Shown here: positions 21,522 through 23,824 of the stretch, piece after piece
How the letters are laid out: every line of letters begins with the position of its first letter
Position numbering within the stretch: the stretch's first letter is position 1
From: Acidisphaera sp035272265
Lineage (GTDB): Bacteria > Pseudomonadota > Alphaproteobacteria > Acetobacterales > Acetobacteraceae
NCBI GenBank assembly: GCA_035272265.1
Contig: DATEQV010000488.1
Coordinates: forward strand, 1-23,824
Length of the DNA: 23,824 bases
Direction of reading: 5' to 3'
Notes under the pieces: model-generated
The model's database searches: none
The model's input: the letters and a program-made list of their open reading frames with translations, nothing else
What the model was told of the DNA's origin: nothing
Program-made: the position numbers and the translations under genes

Positions 21522-22553
21522 GTGCTCGCCGCCGGGCTGGCGACGCTCGGCGGTGTCGCCGCGCGGGCGCAGGCGCCCGCTCCGGCGCCGCTGCCGCCGT
21601 GGCGGGTGCCGGACGTCGCGGCGCTGCCGGACGACGATGCCGGCCGCGCGGTGCGCTACGGGCGTGACCTGATCCTGCACACCTCGGCGCTGATCGGCCC
21701 CGACGCGCGCGATCCGGCGATGCGCTACGGCGGCAACGGCCTGGAGTGCCAGAACTGCCATCTGGACGGCGGCACCGTGCGCTTCGGCCTGCCGCTGGTC
21801 GGCATCTGGAGCCTCTATCCGGCCTTCAGCGCGCGCACGAACACCACCGCGACCATGGCCGACCGGATCAACAACTGCATGCAGCGCAGCATGAACGGCC
21901 GTCCGCTACCTTCCGACAGCCGGGAGGTGGCGGCGATCGAGGCCTATTTCCGCTTCCTGTCCTCCGACCAGCTGGACAAGGTCGCCCCGATCGGTCGCGG
22001 TGCGCCGAAGCTGCCGCTCCCGGAGCGCGCGGCAGACCCGGCGAACGGCGCCAAGGTGTATCGAGAGGTGTGCGCGGCCTGCCACGGGGCCGAGGGGGCG
22101 GGCGTGCGCTACTCGGCGCTGGACGCGGCGAAGAACCAGCAACGCTATCTGTTCCCGCCGCTCTGGGGTCCGGACAGCTACAACGACGGGGCCGGCATGT
22201 CGCACAACATCGGCGCCGCCTGGTTCGTCCACGCCAACATGCCGCGCGGCGTCGATTTCACCCGGCCGCTGCTGAGCGAAGCCAACGCGTACGACGTCGT
22301 TGCCTTCGTCAACGGACAGCCTCGCCCGCATTATGCGGGCCTCGCGCACGACTATCCCGATCCGTGGATCAAGCCCGCCGACGTCGCCACACCGCCGTAT
22401 CTCGGCCCGTTTCCCGCGCAGCAGCACGAGCTCGGTCCCTGGCAGCCGATCGAGGCGTGGCTGCGCCTGAACGCGCCCGACGGCCATGCGGGAAACTCCG
22501 GCGCGAACGACCTGGAGTCGAAGCTCGAGAGGCCGTCAGCGGCCGGGCAATAG
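21522..22553 (+). CDS. Diheme cytochrome c, thiosulfate dehydrogenase (TsdA)-like
   Basis: A periplasmic c-type cytochrome with two heme sites, CQNCH (76-80) and CAACH (184-188). NGLECQNCHLDGG, then YPAFSARTNTTATMADRIN and NCMQRSMNGRPLP (Cys119) resemble TsdA, in which a Cys in this motif is an axial ligand of heme 1. HANMPRGVDF offers a Met for heme 2. TsdA couples two thiosulfates to tetrathionate, but I would not insist on that substrate. The start is unclear: GTG at 21522 gives 343 residues and a signal peptide lacking its positive n-region, while the in-frame sequence upstream (SPRPWLRTCVAG) would complete it but has only a CTG, at 21483, overlapping the gloA stop. The gene is probably in the gloA transcript. 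Confidence 0.85.
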   Translation: MLAAGLATLGGVAARAQAPAPAPLPPWRVPDVAALPDDDAGRAVRYGRDLILHTSALIGPDARDPAMRYGGNGLECQNCHLDGGTVRFGLPLVGIWSLYPAFSARTNTTATMADRINNCMQRSMNGRPLPSDSREVAAIEAYFRFLSSDQLDKVAPIGRGAPKLPLPERAADPANGAKVYREVCAACHGAEGAGVRYSALDAAKNQQRYLFPPLWGPDSYNDGAGMSHNIGAAWFVHANMPRGVDFTRPLLSEANAYDVVAFVNGQPRPHYAGLAHDYPDPWIKPADVATPPYLGPFPAQQHELGPWQPIEAWLRLNAPDGHAGNSGANDLESKLERPSAAGQ

Positions 22554-22639
22554 GACGCCGGCCGGCACGGCGTAGGCGATTGAGCCGCGACGCTCGTGGC
22601 GCGATGCTGCGGCAACGCTCGTTCTGGGAGGAACGCCAA

Positions 22640-23824
22640 ATGCCGAGGCTCGATCGCCGTACCCTGCTCGGCGCCACCGCCGCGCTGCCTGCCGCTGCCA
22701 TGACCGGGGCCAACGCGGCGGCCGCAACGCAGCCGGCACAAAGCGTCGACGTCGAGGTGCCGGTCACGGCGACGCTCGCGCAATGGCTGGTTCGGTACGA
22801 TCCGGCCGCGCTGCCGCCCGATGTGCAGAAGGAGACGGCGCGCACGCTGCTGAACTGGGTGGGCGTCGCGGTCGGCGGCTCGCGCGAGCCCGCCGTGAAC
22901 AAGGCCATCGCCGCGCTGACGCCGTTCAGCGGTCCGCCGCAGGCCTCGATCTTCGGCCGCCGGGAGCGGATGGACGTGCTGAACGCGGCGCTGATGAGCG
23001 GCATCGCGTCCCACATCTTCGACTTCGACGACACCCACCTGAAGACGATCATCCATCCCGCGGGCCCGGTGGCCTCGGCGCTGCTCGCGCTCGCCGAATA
23101 CCGGCCGGTCAGCGGACGCGACTTCGTCGCCGCGCTCGCACTCGGCGTGGAGACGGAGTGCCGCATCGGCAACGCGGTCTATCCGGAGCACTACGCGATG
23201 GGCTGGCACATCACCGGCAGCTGCGGGCCGTTCGGCGCGGCGGCGGCGGTGGGCAAGGTGCTCGGGCTGGACGAGCAGCGGATGATCTACGCGCTCGGGC
23301 TGGCGGCGACGCAGCCGGTCGGGCTGAAGATCATGTTCGGCTCGATGACGAAGAGCTTGCATCCCGGCCGCGCGGCGCAGAACGGTCTGACCGCGGCGCT
23401 GCTCGCCCAGCAGGGCTACACGACCGACGATGCTCCGCTGGAAGGCAAGGACGGCTGGGGCCAGGCGCTCAGCACGCGGCACAACTGGCACGAGGTCGTC
23501 GACGGCCTCGGGTCGCGCTGGGAGGCGCTGCTGAACACCTACAAGCCGTTCGCCTGCGGCATCGTGACCCATCCGGCGATCGACGCCGCGATCCAGCTGC
23601 GCGACGAGAACCACCTGCAGCCCGACCAGATCGACGTCGTCGAGCTGCGCGTGCATCCGCTGGTGCTGTCGCTGACCGGCAAGACCGATCCGCATGTCGG
23701 CCTCGAGGGCAAGTTCAGCATCTACCACTGCGTCGCCATTGCGCTGATCACGGGCAAAGCTGGGGAGAAGCAGTTCAGCGACGCGGCGGTCAACGATCCG
23801 ACGGCGGTGGCGCTGCGCAAGCGT
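22640..23824 (+). CDS. MmgE/PrpD family protein with Tat signal, partial (runs off right edge)
   Basis: The MmgE/PrpD family includes 2-methylcitrate dehydratase and cis-aconitate decarboxylase. The 395 codons in the window hold family motifs: LLNWVGVAVGGS, the active-site-like stretch HIFDFDDTHLKTIIHPAGPV followed by SALLALAEY, GWHITGSCGPFGAAAAVGK, and SLHPGRAAQNGL. The protein starts with a twin-arginine signal (MPRLDRRTLLGATAALPAAA, then an Ala-rich stretch), so export is predicted, which is unusual for a family that is mostly cytosolic. ATG at 22640 has GGGAGGAA 6-7 bases upstream. It follows the cytochrome by 86 bases with no clear terminator between them. No stop is seen; the end lies outside the window. 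Substrate unknown. Confidence 0.88.
   Translation, partial: MPRLDRRTLLGATAALPAAAMTGANAAAATQPAQSVDVEVPVTATLAQWLVRYDPAALPPDVQKETARTLLNWVGVAVGGSREPAVNKAIAALTPFSGPPQASIFGRRERMDVLNAALMSGIASHIFDFDDTHLKTIIHPAGPVASALLALAEYRPVSGRDFVAALALGVETECRIGNAVYPEHYAMGWHITGSCGPFGAAAAVGKVLGLDEQRMIYALGLAATQPVGLKIMFGSMTKSLHPGRAAQNGLTAALLAQQGYTTDDAPLEGKDGWGQALSTRHNWHEVVDGLGSRWEALLNTYKPFACGIVTHPAIDAAIQLRDENHLQPDQIDVVELRVHPLVLSLTGKTDPHVGLEGKFSIYHCVAIALITGKAGEKQFSDAAVNDPTAVALRKR

Noticed and set aside
22554..22639. GCCGGCCGGC palindrome after the cytochrome gene considered as a terminator or binding site
   Set aside because: It is short, has no loop and no T run; such palindromes are expected by chance at this GC content.
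1..23824. tRNA, rRNA, CRISPR arrays, insertion sequences and prophage genes
   Set aside because: None was seen on either strand when reading the window. Short non-coding RNAs without open frames cannot be excluded by eye.

Overview
The window is high-GC DNA whose codons mostly end in G or C. Its central block has the classic proteobacterial order pyrH-frr-uppS-cdsA-dxr-rseP-bamA-skp(ompH)-lpxD-fabZ-lpxA-lpxI. The use of LpxI rather than LpxH, the protein sequences and the base composition point to an alphaproteobacterium, most likely Rhodospirillales/Acetobacteraceae. That placement is inference, because the window has no rRNA or other taxonomic marker.

Left part (1-6513) is accessory in character. 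It holds the N-terminal 398 codons of a TonB-dependent receptor (minus strand, running off the left edge). A divergent unknown gene follows, carrying a cloverleaf-like palindromic repeat in frame. Next come a GT4 glycosyltransferase (minus), an MFS/BT1-like transporter overlapping a secreted DUF3828-like protein (plus), and a minus-strand cluster DUF4160 - DUF2442 - 25-residue membrane peptide.

Middle (6514-19903): an orphan hydantoinase B subunit precedes a likely promoter and then the long co-directional core run. pyrH, frr, uppS, cdsA and dxr are packed with short gaps or an ATGA overlap and serve UMP phosphorylation, ribosome recycling, undecaprenyl-PP synthesis, CDP-diacylglycerol synthesis and the MEP pathway. 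rseP, bamA and skp serve envelope stress proteolysis and outer-membrane protein assembly. lpxD, fabZ, lpxA and lpxI serve lipid A and fatty acid synthesis. A second likely promoter lies in the AT-richer 188-bp gap before lpxA. Several of these genes appear to use GTG or TTG starts.

Right part (19904-23824): a 58-residue minus-strand gene with a near-perfect Shine-Dalgarno sits between lpxA and lpxI. lpxI is translationally coupled to gloA (ATGA), which is followed by a TsdA-like diheme cytochrome c and a Tat-signal-bearing MmgE/PrpD-family protein cut off by the right edge. lpxB, the usual neighbour after lpxI, is absent here.

I see no tRNA, rRNA, CRISPR, insertion sequence or prophage. I did not find a clear new multi-gene system. 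The best leads are the in-frame palindromic element, the two small genes with strong ribosome binding sites, the DUF4160/DUF2442 pair, and the unusual loops and extensions of BamA and Skp.
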